Assembly: GCF_000209165.1 (NCBI RefSeq)
Contig: NC_009042.1
Coordinates: 930,001-994,000 of the forward strand
Reading direction: 5' to 3'
Origin: Scheffersomyces stipitis CBS 6054
Lineage: Eukaryota; Ascomycota; Pichiomycetes; Serinales; Debaryomycetaceae
DNA: 64,000 bases
The notes under the pieces were generated by a model. That model was not told where the DNA came from. It saw only the letters and a list, made by a program, of their open reading frames with translations, and did no database searches. Shown one piece after another: positions 35,509 through 45,552 of this stretch (position 1 is its first letter; each line of letters starts with the position of its first letter). The translations under genes were made by a program, and so were the position numbers.

Positions 35509-37020
35509 CTATTCCAAATCCATAACGTATTCTTCGGAAGAACTCAATTCCAAATCTTTTTCTTTGTTGACCAATGTGCCCTTTTCATCACTGAACTGTA
35601 TAATTATGAAAACCACCGAGAACACCACTCCCAACACTGCCACCCCAGTACCGAAGTACAATGCTGAACGGTAACTCTGGAGAGTTGTTGAATGCTCTGA
35701 AGTTTCTATCTCTACAGTGCTGGATATTCCAAGAAAAAGTGAAACACCATAGTTGATGACTGTAGCAACTAGCGATCCTGCCATGCCTTGACTTGAGGCT
35801 GGCAAGTAGTCTGAAAGGATGATGGAAGCAGCTGGAAAACTCATATCCATTGCCCAGCATAAAATGAACATTTGTCCCATGGTAAGCTGGAAGTACGACT
35901 GGTGCACTGGTGTCACGGAAAGCATGAGGCAACCAGCCGTGAAACAAATGGCCGAAAAACAAATGATATATGATGGCTTGGTTCTGGAGATGATGAAGGA
36001 AACAATCATAGATGCCATTATTCCAAAAACCAAAAATGGAATATATGTGAGACTAGTCATTATTGGTGTATACTGTCTTAAATTGAGCATAATCTTCCAG
36101 TAGTAGTACTGCCACACTCCGAAGGAACCCCATCCTAAACAGACAATTGCCAAAACAAGACCAATCTTAACAGTGAAAATAGATTTGGGCAACAATGGGT
36201 GCTCTAAAACGTTCAATTGGAGGTAAAAGAATAATACAATGAAAAGAACCGAAACAATGAGCAATGCAATAATATAGGGAGTAGACCACCCTACAACTGG
36301 CCCCTGGTTCCATACAAAATTAAAGAGTATCAACCCGACAATACCAACTAAACTGCCAATAACATCAAGTTTGTCCCATGCTTCTCGTAAAGTGTACTTG
36401 TTTGGGTTTAAGTTACTTGGAATCATGAAAACCAGAAGAAGTCCAATGAGTCCACTTACGATTGCAAGAATCCAGAACTCCCATGGCCACCACAGTTTCT
36501 GCCCAATCACTGCAGCCATTAGAGCACCAATAGTTGCACCCGTGGGTCCATTTGCACCGACGCAGCCAAAAGCTAAATTCTTTCTCGGTCCATTGGGATA
36601 TGTGTTTCCCAATATACCCATTCCGCATGGAAGTACCAAAGCAAAACCAATTCCTTGAAAAGCACGACTTACGATGAAGAATGTCACTGAATTGGAGAAC
36701 ACAGACAATCCGCAGACCAATGACCAAATGGCAGTCCAGAACCAACCAATGCAGAACACTAGTTTAAGACCAAAGAGATCACCTAATCTTCCGCTAAGAA
36801 GTATAAAAGTTCCTACTGTTAGAGCAAAGGAACCCATGAACCAAACCGTTTTGGATTGGTCTATTTCTGAAGAGTTCAGAGCAAATGAGTGGATCAATAT
36901 ATTCATAGTACTCAATATCATAGTTACACCTACCTGTGAAAGGAACTGGCCCATACATACTAGGGCTATAACCACAACTTCATGGGTAGCAGAAGTGTAA
37001 TGTGCTGGTCGCGGATCCAT
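35509..37020 (-). CDS. MFS multidrug/aminotriazole exporter, ATR1-like (DHA2 family)
   Basis: 503 residues from ATG 37020; the frame extends 7 codons further to a TTG that I do not use. About 14 membrane segments are visible, which is the DHA2 layout. The conserved loop between helices 2 and 3 reads GRLGDLFGLK, and the family motif C region shows GPTGATIGALMAA. Best resemblance is to the Atr1/YMR279C group that exports aminotriazole, boron or other toxic compounds at the plasma membrane. The start is short and hydrophilic. The substrate is not predictable. Confidence 0.85.
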   Translation of the reverse strand: MDPRPAHYTSATHEVVVIALVCMGQFLSQVGVTMILSTMNILIHSFALNSSEIDQSKTVWFMGSFALTVGTFILLSGRLGDLFGLKLVFCIGWFWTAIWSLVCGLSVFSNSVTFFIVSRAFQGIGFALVLPCGMGILGNTYPNGPRKNLAFGCVGANGPTGATIGALMAAVIGQKLWWPWEFWILAIVSGLIGLLLVFMIPSNLNPNKYTLREAWDKLDVIGSLVGIVGLILFNFVWNQGPVVGWSTPYIIALLIVSVLFIVLFFYLQLNVLEHPLLPKSIFTVKIGLVLAIVCLGWGSFGVWQYYYWKIMLNLRQYTPIMTSLTYIPFLVFGIMASMIVSFIISRTKPSYIICFSAICFTAGCLMLSVTPVHQSYFQLTMGQMFILCWAMDMSFPAASIILSDYLPASSQGMAGSLVATVINYGVSLFLGISSTVEIETSEHSTTLQSYRSALYFGTGVAVLGVVFSVVFIIIQFSDEKGTLVNKEKDLELSSSEEYVMDLE

Positions 37021-37851
37021 TGAAATAGCTGAAAAGTGCAAGAGTCTCCCAAAAGAATGCTACAGAAGATCTACATCATAGAAGAAGAGAGGATTGCTTT
37101 TATATCTACCTATTTATACAATTTACGCATCGACAACTCTTCGCCAGGCTCCGGTCAATTGGCTGCTAGAGAATCGTGTTTACGCCGTAGATAAAACTAC
37201 ATCCATACCGCTGGCTGTGAAAAATTTTATATATGCACGGCAATGGGGCCCAAAAGGGAAAGTCTGCAACTAAAAGGGCCGAAACAACAAACACCCACAC
37301 CGCAGTAATCACCAGGATTACACTTGCCTTAAATGTGATATCGGCATCCCGGTTAAATATATTCTAGCCATGATTTGGAGTTTTCAGCTGGGCAAATGAA
37401 CATGTAGATTATATACTGACACCGATACTTGAAACTTTTGAAATGGTATCGTACGTGTTATCTTGATCCGATTTGGAGAACAGCAATTGAGCTATTTTAC
37501 GTGCTTAAAACCTTAGTGGATACTTTGTCTCTATATAATGAGATTGGGAGGCTTCATATAGCTATATTTGTAGTATGAAAACATGTAAAGGATAATGATA
37601 CTCGAACATGCAGTGTATTTATACTTAGTGCTAGTAATGGGAATTTTCAGTGTAAAATAAACCTTACCTTCACCAATATATCATTATAAGGCAAGTGTTT
37701 TTTGTTCTTGACTGAAGCTCCTGGAAGAAGTAAGTACTCTTAAAAAAATTGGTTACTGTTACTGATAAAAAGTATCTCATATAATACTAAACAACTATAT
37801 AAGAGAACAAAAACACCTGTGTCACATTCTAGACAAAACATTACATGTCAA
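37021..37851. other. Promoter region of the MFS gene
   Basis: 830 bp between the MFS start codon and the end of the GRE2-like gene. TTTATATATGC near 37228 could be a TATA element for the MFS gene. No coding region seen. Confidence 0.5.
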
Positions 37852-38862
37852 TTATTCGTTGGCTCTGATCACTTGCTCGATAGTATCGACAACTACCTTT
37901 TCAATATCAGAGAATTTGAAACCCAACAATTTCTTAGACTTACTGTCATCCCACAGATCAGACTCAGGAACTTTGCCATTGGCAGGAACTCCAACTGGCA
38001 ACTTCTCTCTGAGTTCAGGGAACTTTTCTCTTATGATGTTCAAGATCAACTGTGAACTGAATCTACCATTGGATGTGATGATTCTTTGTCCCTGTGCTTC
38101 ATCCTTCTCGAAAGCAATGACATGAGCCTTGGCTACATCTCTGACGTCAACGAAAGGACCGGCTACTTCAGGAACCTTATCGTCCTTGGATAAACGGTAA
38201 AAACCTCCAACGATTTCGGCAGTCAAGTTCAACTGACCCTTAGCTTCAGCATCTTGTGCTTGAGGACCAAACACATAAGCAGGAAGGATTGTAGAAATAG
38301 TGAAGTTTGGTTTCTTGGATTCTACAAACTCCCAGGCTGCCTTTTCTGCGTACTTCTTGGAAGCCCAGTAAGCGGTAAGACCATCCTTGGTCTTTCCATC
38401 TTCATAAGTGACTTTGGCCCACGAGTCTTCGTTCATAAAAAAGGTAGGATCTGTGAAATCAGCAATATCAACAGTAGAGACAGTAGAGCCTGTCAAAACA
38501 ACCCTCTTAATCTGAGGAGCATGGTCCACAATGCCCTGCAAGGCATTAACAGTGCCGTCGATAGCAGGAATCAAGGTATCCCTCTCGTTGTCTTCGGGAG
38601 AGAATGTTGCTGGAGATGCAGTGTGAATGAATACAGTCACTTCAGGATGCTTCTTCAAGGCTTCATCGAAAACACCCTTTTGTTCTAAATTAGGTACAAC
38701 AACATATTGAAAGTGTTCACCGTAGTAAGACTTCAACTTCTCTCCTTTTTCTTGAGATCTTACTGAACCAACCACATTATAGCCCTTGGAAAGAAGCTCA
38801 ACAATTATTTGTTGTGCGATGTAACCAGTAGCACCCGAAAGAAAAACGGTAGTCTTAGACAT
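37852..38862 (-). CDS. NADPH-dependent aldehyde/ketone reductase, GRE2-like
   Basis: 336 residues, an extended short-chain dehydrogenase. The Rossmann motif is GATGYIA (10-16). The catalytic pair is Tyr165 and Lys169 in YWASK, with Ser126 in TGSTVST. This is the Gre2/Grp2 family, NADPH methylglyoxal and isovaleraldehyde reductases that reduce many aldehydes and ketones and respond to stress. Length (Gre2 is 342) and the start MSKTTVFLSGATGYIA fit. Related yeasts carry several paralogues, so I do not assign a specific symbol. It is cytosolic with no signal peptide. Confidence 0.93.
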   Translation of the reverse strand: MSKTTVFLSGATGYIAQQIIVELLSKGYNVVGSVRSQEKGEKLKSYYGEHFQYVVVPNLEQKGVFDEALKKHPEVTVFIHTASPATFSPEDNERDTLIPAIDGTVNALQGIVDHAPQIKRVVLTGSTVSTVDIADFTDPTFFMNEDSWAKVTYEDGKTKDGLTAYWASKKYAEKAAWEFVESKKPNFTISTILPAYVFGPQAQDAEAKGQLNLTAEIVGGFYRLSKDDKVPEVAGPFVDVRDVAKAHVIAFEKDEAQGQRIITSNGRFSSQLILNIIREKFPELREKLPVGVPANGKVPESDLWDDSKSKKLLGFKFSDIEKVVVDTIEQVIRANE

Positions 38863-40316
38863 TTTTGAATTATTGAATAGGATTGAGTTATGAAGATTAT
38901 CTGAATACTTTAGAGCTGTTCCTAGAATTGTTGCAATTGTAAGAACTGTACTTTGTATGATGATGAAACAAATTGAAATTGAGATTTGGAAGGGTTGGTA
39001 GGCTCCTTTTTATATTTCTGAAACTCGTATGGCTGACATATTCATGCTAGAAATTGTACATAGCATCCTCTAGTTACTACTGAATAGCTCCATACAAGGA
39101 CTGCTTGCAACCAGAAACCATCGTATGCAACTCGATTAGTAATGGACACGAGCCCGGGTCGGAGCTACCCAATTGGGCTTTAACCGTACATAACTGCAGA
39201 CACCTCAGAATTAATAACTAATCAGTCCATTACAAGGGGTACAAAAAGAGCGACTAGGAGATAGGCAGCGAAGCGGCGTTAAGGGACGAATTGAGCCAAT
39301 AAGAAGCCTGAACTTGCTTACAATTACATTGGCGCTGTTAACGACTCAGAACCTGAACTCAAAGCAGTACTCTACCAAAATTTCAGCGCTGGAATGTGAG
39401 GCTCAAATCAGTAGAGGATTCAGCAACGTACCACAGTTTCATGCTCATCTTGTGGCATCTACAGTAGAATTGGCCATTGGAATATAGAATTTTATACTGT
39501 TTCGTAGCCACTCTCGAAGCCCCATTCTATCCAGTCGCGAAAAGCATTCGAGAAGAGTAGAGAATAGTAGAGCAGAGTTGAGGGAGAGTTCTCTTGATTT
39601 GATTTGAATTGAATTGAGTTTAGTTCAGTTGGGCGAAAAATATTTCTGGAATAATTGGAATGGAACTGTATGCGACTCTGCGAAGGAGTTTATCCGTTCC
39701 TGGCAACACCGTGCTGATGGCGACTTCTGGTGACATTTGAAGCTTTTGTGGAGATGTTCTCGGCCGTACGAGCGTTGGAAACGATGTGCACAATGTCCAT
39801 TTATTTTGAAATGCTATCTAAAATGTCAGTTTTGGAAGATGAGCCCTCTATTAAGCTAGCAATATTAGTAATTGCATTATGTTCGCCATTTAGTGGACGT
39901 TATCCGCAGCTTCCAGATGAATAGAGGAGTTCTCTCTTTCTCCATCAAAACGGAAGTGTCCGGTTTCTCTCGCCCCACGAAAGTTGCCTACTCTGATCAT
40001 TACTTTCTCAACCATTGTATCCGTATCTACTTGTAAGTTAATGCTCTCCTTCTGTTGTATTACTTGTTAACTACTCCCCGTTGCTCTCTATATTGATCTA
40101 TTCTTGTCACCGCTGCTCATATCTGCAGCATTCATGTCAATTGTTCTGATCTACTATGACCTACTTCCCAACATATGGTTGATTATAAAACTTGCCAGCA
40201 GCAGGAATATGCCAGGGAACAACGCGAACCGTTCTGATGCTTGAATAGTACGAATCAGTACCTGTTAATCTTCGTATGTTGTTATTATGCTGTGACAATT
40301 GAGTACGCTACGTTAT
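38863..40316. other. Intergenic region between GRE2-like and BET5
   Basis: 1.45 kb. It holds the GRE2-like promoter (TTTTTATATTTC near 39008). A purine-rich stretch with GAGAAGAGTAGAG-type repeats lies at about 39545-39625. The open frame at 39730-39924 begins with GTG and resembles nothing I know. No gene seen. Confidence 0.5.
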
Positions 40317-40826
40317 TCAATTGAAGAAACGAAGAGACTGGAGAAATTGGTCGGTTTCCGTGATAAACCCTGAATTGCTGATTTTCCCCACGGTTTCGTT
40401 CTCTTTGAAGTCATCCGACTGCTTGAACTCGATGGGCGATAACCCATTATGTACTACGTTCCGTATGTAATAGACTGAATACAACTCCCACAAGATGGCC
40501 TGCAAATTGTCAATGTTGTCGTCGCTGACAAGTACAAATTTCAATCTTGTAAGCGATTCCAAGTAATGTGCTCTATATGGTCCGATAGTGAAAGACTTGA
40601 GGGCATTGGCCACTGCGGTTTCAGCCTCTGATTCCAGGTCTATGAGTTTGGCTGAGATCGTCTTGAGCGAATAGAGTATACCAAATAGCAACTTGGAAGC
40701 ATTGGAGTCGTTATTCTTATTCACCTGACCTACCCCTGAGGCGTTGGCATGATCCAAATGTGTAAACTCCCTGTTGTAGATGCAATTACAGTGTCTATCG
40801 AAGATGTAGAATGAATATATCGTCAT
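40317..40826 (-). CDS. BET5: TRAPP complex subunit Bet5
   Basis: 169 residues against 159 in S. cerevisiae. The start MTIYSFYIFDRHCNCIYNREF is typical of the longin-like Bet5/TRAPPC1 fold (conserved Y-I-F-D-R). Conserved later motifs include FGILYSLKTI, YRAHYLESLTRLKFVLVSD and LWELYSVYYIRNVVHNGL. Bet5 is a core subunit of TRAPP, the exchange factor for the Rab Ypt1 that tethers ER-derived vesicles at the Golgi. No intron is needed. Confidence 0.95.
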   Translation of the reverse strand: MTIYSFYIFDRHCNCIYNREFTHLDHANASGVGQVNKNNDSNASKLLFGILYSLKTISAKLIDLESEAETAVANALKSFTIGPYRAHYLESLTRLKFVLVSDDNIDNLQAILWELYSVYYIRNVVHNGLSPIEFKQSDDFKENETVGKISNSGFITETDQFLQSLRFFN

Positions 40827-41073
40827 GGCAATTATGGTGAAAATTATGAACAGATTGCGTTTCAGATTGAAAAAATAGTTTACAGATGCACACGGGGGGT
40901 GGATTCGAACTGCTTAACGTAGAAGGCTGTGCTATCTTGATTGGGGTCCAGACGGTGCTCAACCTCTTTGTAACTTTGGCTTGATGGATGGTGCATCAAA
41001 ACTCCAAGCTGAACTATCTAGATTTGATTTCAGTGCTCCAGTCTGGATCTACTGCTGTGTGCAGGGTTTATCC

Positions 41074-41112
41074 GTTAACTATGAGAGTTAACTATGAGAG
41101 TTAACTATGCGA
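41074..41112. repeat. 13-bp tandem repeat, three units of GTTAACTATGAGA
   Basis: Three consecutive units at 41074-41086, 41087-41099 and 41100-41112, the last with one or two changes. Its reverse complement matches the CATAGTTAAC units at about 30745-30815. Confidence 0.85.
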
Positions 41113-41947
41113 GTTCAGACACCATGGTGTGGGATTCTGCTCTGCCAGTTTTGCTCAGATGAAACGGCAGATCACATGAAAATGCCAAATGGCAAGCCCT
41201 TCACAACTGCCGTGTGTGTTAGGTGAATCAGCTCGATTCATTCTAACAATTTCTGTGCCATCTATTTATGACATCTTCGCAAGATTCTTTTCAGATTCAG
41301 TGCTGCATTCTACGCGCATAACCGCTTTAATCTCATAACCTGGTCGAAACCACCAATGACTAATCGGAACTGCGGAACGCCCAACAAGAAACGTCGAGCC
41401 ATGACCCCGAATCGTGTTGCCTAACGTTGCACCAAGCTCGTACAGATGAGATCATCCTTATCGCGAGCTCGTATTCGGCTCGCATGAGTCAGCCCACAGC
41501 AGTTGGCTAACTTGTGAAAAGTCGCGTGCGCAGGATCACGTGAAAACACCAAATCCAGATTCGTTGCCAGATCGACTACCAGCCGACTTCCAGCACGACA
41601 CGGCGATGCAACGCTTGCTGGTGTCGAAGCAATGTCCACCAAGGTTGGCTGTGGTGCTCTGGGTCTGTGGAGAAAGTGGATCTAGAAAAGGTGGAGTTGA
41701 CTCAAAAGTCAACAAGCGCAAAGTGCTGGGAAGCACGGGTGTGGCAGAGGACGTATATCTCCATTGTTGGTAGTCGAGAGTCATCATCTGAGTCCAAAGT
41801 CGGCTCAACCGTTGCAGCTGTGGAACAATCCAGATCACTTCGTCATTTCCGAGTATGGAGAACGACTATGGCTAAGACTGGCTCCACGGGCTCTGGTGGT
41901 GTCACGTGAGGTGAGCAATATGTGGAGATTTCTTCTTTTGCGTTTCA

Positions 41948-41983
41948 TAACCACCACCACCACAACAAAAACCACCACCACAA
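41948..41983. repeat. ACC-rich microsatellite
   Basis: A run of ACC/ACA/AAA trinucleotides (CCACCACCACCACAAC... pattern), upstream of the small acidic gene. Confidence 0.7.
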
Positions 41984-42265
41984 CCGGAGTGCGGGTTTGT
42001 GACATTTTCTGGCTGTGACTAACAGTTTCTGGCATGCTATAAGAGGAAATGGATTTCCTGGCAGAGAGAGAATGGTTACGATGCTGTTATCACAATAAAA
42101 CACCATCTTCCATCTAGCTAGAGTTCAGCTATAACTTCTTGCTACTGCTACTACTTGCTACTACTTGCTGTCCCAATTGCTCCGACTGAGACTTACTACT
42201 TAACGATTGCAAATTACCATAACTACTATAGCTTCTACTGAACTTTTCATAGCCACACATTTGCA

Positions 42266-42646
42266 ATGTCTAATTACACCTACTCCGAGGAAGAAGTCTA
42301 CGACTACTCCGACTTCGAAGATATCTTCGAGTTCAACATCAACGAGGAAGACCACAGCGAGGTCGCCGAAGTTTCCACGCCAGCCACCTTGCCAGACTCA
42401 CCTCTCTTGGTGCCACAGCATTTGCGTTTGGAAAAATCTAACTACACCACCAATTTGCTCTACGAATGTGCCTTCTGCAAGCAGTCGGTGTTACACAACC
42501 ACAATTGCCTAGCCTACGACAGTGAGTTGGACTTGTCTGTCCAGCACAACAACCAGCTCATCCAGTCTAACTACAGAAAGTGGCTTTTCCACAACTCTCC
42601 TCCCACCCTGGCTTACTCCAGCCTTGAATCTAGTATTGAGTACTAG
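42266..42646 (+). CDS. Small acidic protein with a Cys/His zinc-finger-like motif, function unknown
   Basis: 126 residues, not recognised. The first 45 residues are strongly acidic and Tyr-rich (EEEVYDYSDFEDIFEFN region). A compact cluster Cys68, Cys71, His77, His79 and Cys81 (C-x2-C-x5-H-x-H-x-C) could bind a metal. Codons are those of a well-expressed yeast gene (many AAC, TAC, TTG, CAC), and the ATG sits in CAATG after a long CT-rich leader. It has no signal peptide or membrane segment. The coding evidence is good; the function is unknown. Alternatives are a small regulator or adaptor restricted to this clade. Confidence 0.75.
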   Translation: MSNYTYSEEEVYDYSDFEDIFEFNINEEDHSEVAEVSTPATLPDSPLLVPQHLRLEKSNYTTNLLYECAFCKQSVLHNHNCLAYDSELDLSVQHNNQLIQSNYRKWLFHNSPPTLAYSSLESSIEY

Positions 42647-43557
42647 CTAGCATATTATTGTTGCATGTCGATTTAGACACAATTCTTATGGGAGTTCTGG
42701 GTTAGCATTGGTTTTTTGGGTACGCGGCGGGCGGTTGGTTTGCATTTCATGTTTCATTTCACTTTATTTCAGTTCATTTCATCACTCTTACACTTCATAT
42801 TTCTAGGTTAGGTTAAAGGTTCATCATACATAATAATACATTTTATTTATTGAAATCACACAAACACGAGTAGCTGTAGAAATTTCACTGGAAAATCTTT
42901 TCACTTGTTTCATCAGAGCTGCAGCTGTGCCTGTCGCCTAATGCTTTCCTTGCTCCACAATATCCCAGCTCGGATTATTCCTCGAGCCATGTCCCCAGAT
43001 CGGGATGTTATTACGTGAGCACGTGAGTTGGGGCACGTGAAAGTGAAAATTTCATCTCCAACCAAGGCTTTCGAGTCGATTGTACTCCACCTTCGGGGTA
43101 TGTTTTGGTTTCTGTGTCCGTTTTGGGTCTTGTTGCAGCCAGTCGCAGGTCACTCTGTTTTGGTCCGTTCAACCGTGTATTAGAAAGCAAAAGTCACCCA
43201 ACGCGGCTTTGGGTCATCTCCGACAGAGGACTACCATGCTACCCCATATTTGTCGTCTAGAGTTATAAAGACAGGCAATGCTTACGGGGATAGAGGTTAA
43301 GAATAGGGGGTACTGTAGTGAAGAATTGTGTGGATAATTCCATGAAGGCGTGAAAAGGCATAGTGTGTTTGAATTGTATGGACCGTCTGAGTTGGATTTG
43401 TGTCGCATTTCTCTACATTTAGCCAGATCAATTATTGATCTCCTACTTCGTACTCATACAGTAGTCTCTTACACAGTGAATGTTAATCGTCTCTATTCAG
43501 CATATAGTCTGATAATATACTATTACTAATGATTTTTTCCTGCGAAACAGGCGGTGT
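42647..43557. other. Intergenic region with paired E-boxes
   Basis: Convergent side of the small acidic gene and the amino-acid permease. Two CACGTG sites lie at 43020-43025 and 43034-43039. Short frames at 43080-43408 have no family resemblance. Confidence 0.5.
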
Positions 43558-45552
43558 CTAGCAGAAAAACCGGAACACCTTATAATACAATGGTTTGGAT
43601 TGGAAGCTCAATCTCTCTTCAGCAATCTCTTGCTTCAATGCTTCCATGTCAATCTGTCTTCTTCCAGTGTCGATATCTATTTCTTCAGCAGTGAGCCAAA
43701 ACTTAGTCAATGGCACCTTCAAGAAGATTTTGGCATAGATCTTGTGACATATGTAGAACAAAATCAACACAGGCAACCCCAAGTATATGGTCAAGAAGCT
43801 CTCCCAATCTGCTGCGTGGTTGCCTGGTGGGAACAAAGCTGCCCAGAACTGCAATCCCAACACAGTTATGATGCAGATGATGGCATACCACGATACCCAC
43901 ACTGGTGAAGTGTAGACAAGTTCATCCTGAGGAAGTCTGGCTCTGACATTCAAAGCCCTGCGGAATCTCAAGTGGCAGATGTTAATCGACAAATACGTGA
44001 ACAAGATACTGAGACCAGACAAACTTAAGAGCCAGTTGAAGATCTGAGTCGTTACACTGGGGCCAGGAATTGCTACCAAGAAGGCTAACAATCCAAAGGC
44101 AAACTGGACTAGAAGTCCAGCCATTGGTCTACCTCTACGATCTATAAAGTTCAAAATAGAAGGACCCTGTCTCAAGGCTCCAAGTGCACACAAGGCACGA
44201 GAAGAGCCATACACACTGGCATTTCCAACTGATACAACAGTGATTATAATCACGATGTTCATGATAGTAGGCAATGCTCTGATGTTTGCGTTTTTGATTG
44301 CAATTACAAATGGAGAGGTGTTGATATCAACTCCAATGTTGCCGGCCTTAGTGTTAGTTCCCAACAATCTCTCGTCTGTGTAGGGCACAAGCAAACCAAT
44401 CATTACAAGCGAACAGATGTAAAAAACAAGAATACGGTAGAAAATCTGCTTTCTGGCGCTGTTGATCGATTTCTTAGGCTGCTTACTTTCTACTGCCGCA
44501 AGGGCAAAGATCTCTACCCCAGCGTAGGCAAACGAGGCATTAGCAATGATGTAGCAGCATTGTTTAAATGGCTCCACAGTGTTAAATAACCCTCCTTCTG
44601 GTTTATGCCAGTACTTGCCTCCGATGTAGGGTTGTCCAGGGACACCCCCGGTGACTATAATGATGGACAAGATGTTGAAGCCGATGACGGCTATAATTTT
44701 GATAATACTGAACAAGGACTCTGCCTCACCGTATCCTTTTACACCGAACAAGTTGATCACTACAATGACTACGTAGAAGATGGCAACATACACAGCCGGA
44801 TGAACATCTGTATTCCAATAGGAGAATGTCATCGAGACTGCAACAAGTTCTAGAGGCATGGTTACCAACCACTGTAAGGCATAGTTCCAAGCTATAGCGA
44901 AGCCACAGGAGGCATCTATGAATAATGTGGTGAATGTGACAAAGGAACCAGCAATAGGAAAAGCAGTTGCTAATTCTGAAAGTGACGACATCGTCGTGAA
45001 GGTGATCGAGCCGATAAAGATCCACACCAAGAGCATTCCTAGAGGGCCAGCATGGCTCAAGGACAGAGCCAGACCTATGAAGAGCCCGGTACCGATAGCA
45101 CCACCAAGGGAGATAAGGGTCAAATGACGAGTTTTCAAGTGCTTTGAAAGGGGCGATGTTGCCGTGACCAAAGCCGCTCTCTCAAGCTCTGTGAGATGTG
45201 AATAATCAAATTGTGGGTGGTTGGGGTGAAGGACCAGTTTGTCTGACACAAGGGTGTCTCTGGCTACAAGGTTCAGAACATCGCGATTTTCGATATCGTG
45301 GGTCCCCTGATGAGTTCCTGACTCAGTATTGTATATAGGTGGTAAGACGGAGTAGTCGAAGGGCTTGAACGAGTCGATGAAGTCGTAGAACAAGTCCCTG
45401 GGATGGTAACTTCTGGAGTAGACGGAGTATTCTGAATACTCCGAGCCGGTATCGGAGGACTGGCCCGATGCTAGTGAAGATACCATGCCCTCCTCGTCTA
45501 GTGACGAGGCACGCGGTGAGGTGTGGTAGTCTGTGGGCATTTTCTCTACCAT
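43558..45552 (-). CDS. Amino-acid permease (YAT/APC family) with a long N-terminus
   Basis: 664 residues. The hydrophilic Ser/Asp-rich N-terminus is about 150 residues, longer than the ~80-90 usual for Gap1-type permeases. The permease core starts at KHLKTRHLTLISLGGAIGTGLFIG, the family signature at helix 1. About 12 helices follow, and the protein ends with an aromatic-Cys C-terminus (RFFC), the position palmitoylated in the family (usually FWC). It would import amino acids with protons at the plasma membrane. The extended N-terminus recalls the sensor Ssy1, but I do not see enough to call it that. Tandem TGAGTCA (Gcn4-type) sites lie at 46514-46534, about 960 bp upstream. Confidence 0.88.
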   Translation of the reverse strand: MVEKMPTDYHTSPRASSLDEEGMVSSLASGQSSDTGSEYSEYSVYSRSYHPRDLFYDFIDSFKPFDYSVLPPIYNTESGTHQGTHDIENRDVLNLVARDTLVSDKLVLHPNHPQFDYSHLTELERAALVTATSPLSKHLKTRHLTLISLGGAIGTGLFIGLALSLSHAGPLGMLLVWIFIGSITFTTMSSLSELATAFPIAGSFVTFTTLFIDASCGFAIAWNYALQWLVTMPLELVAVSMTFSYWNTDVHPAVYVAIFYVVIVVINLFGVKGYGEAESLFSIIKIIAVIGFNILSIIIVTGGVPGQPYIGGKYWHKPEGGLFNTVEPFKQCCYIIANASFAYAGVEIFALAAVESKQPKKSINSARKQIFYRILVFYICSLVMIGLLVPYTDERLLGTNTKAGNIGVDINTSPFVIAIKNANIRALPTIMNIVIIITVVSVGNASVYGSSRALCALGALRQGPSILNFIDRRGRPMAGLLVQFAFGLLAFLVAIPGPSVTTQIFNWLLSLSGLSILFTYLSINICHLRFRRALNVRARLPQDELVYTSPVWVSWYAIICIITVLGLQFWAALFPPGNHAADWESFLTIYLGLPVLILFYICHKIYAKIFLKVPLTKFWLTAEEIDIDTGRRQIDMEALKQEIAEERLSFQSKPLYYKVFRFFC

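Larger units (their letters stand above)
40827..42265. other. Divergent intergenic region between BET5 and the small acidic gene
   Basis: 1.44 kb containing a 13-bp tandem repeat (41074-41112), E-box CACGTG sites near 41529 and 41899, a TGAGTCA near 41485 and an ACC-rich microsatellite (about 41948-41983). Overlapping short frames in 41400-42040 show no family resemblance, and several lack an ATG. Confidence 0.5.

Noticed and set aside
39730..39924. 64-codon frame between the GRE2-like gene and BET5
   Set aside because: It starts with GTG and has no recognisable family.
40885..40960. Possible tRNA on the minus strand (AGTTCGAATCC resembles a T loop)
   Set aside because: The five bases on each side of the loop do not pair, and no acceptor or anticodon stem could be found.
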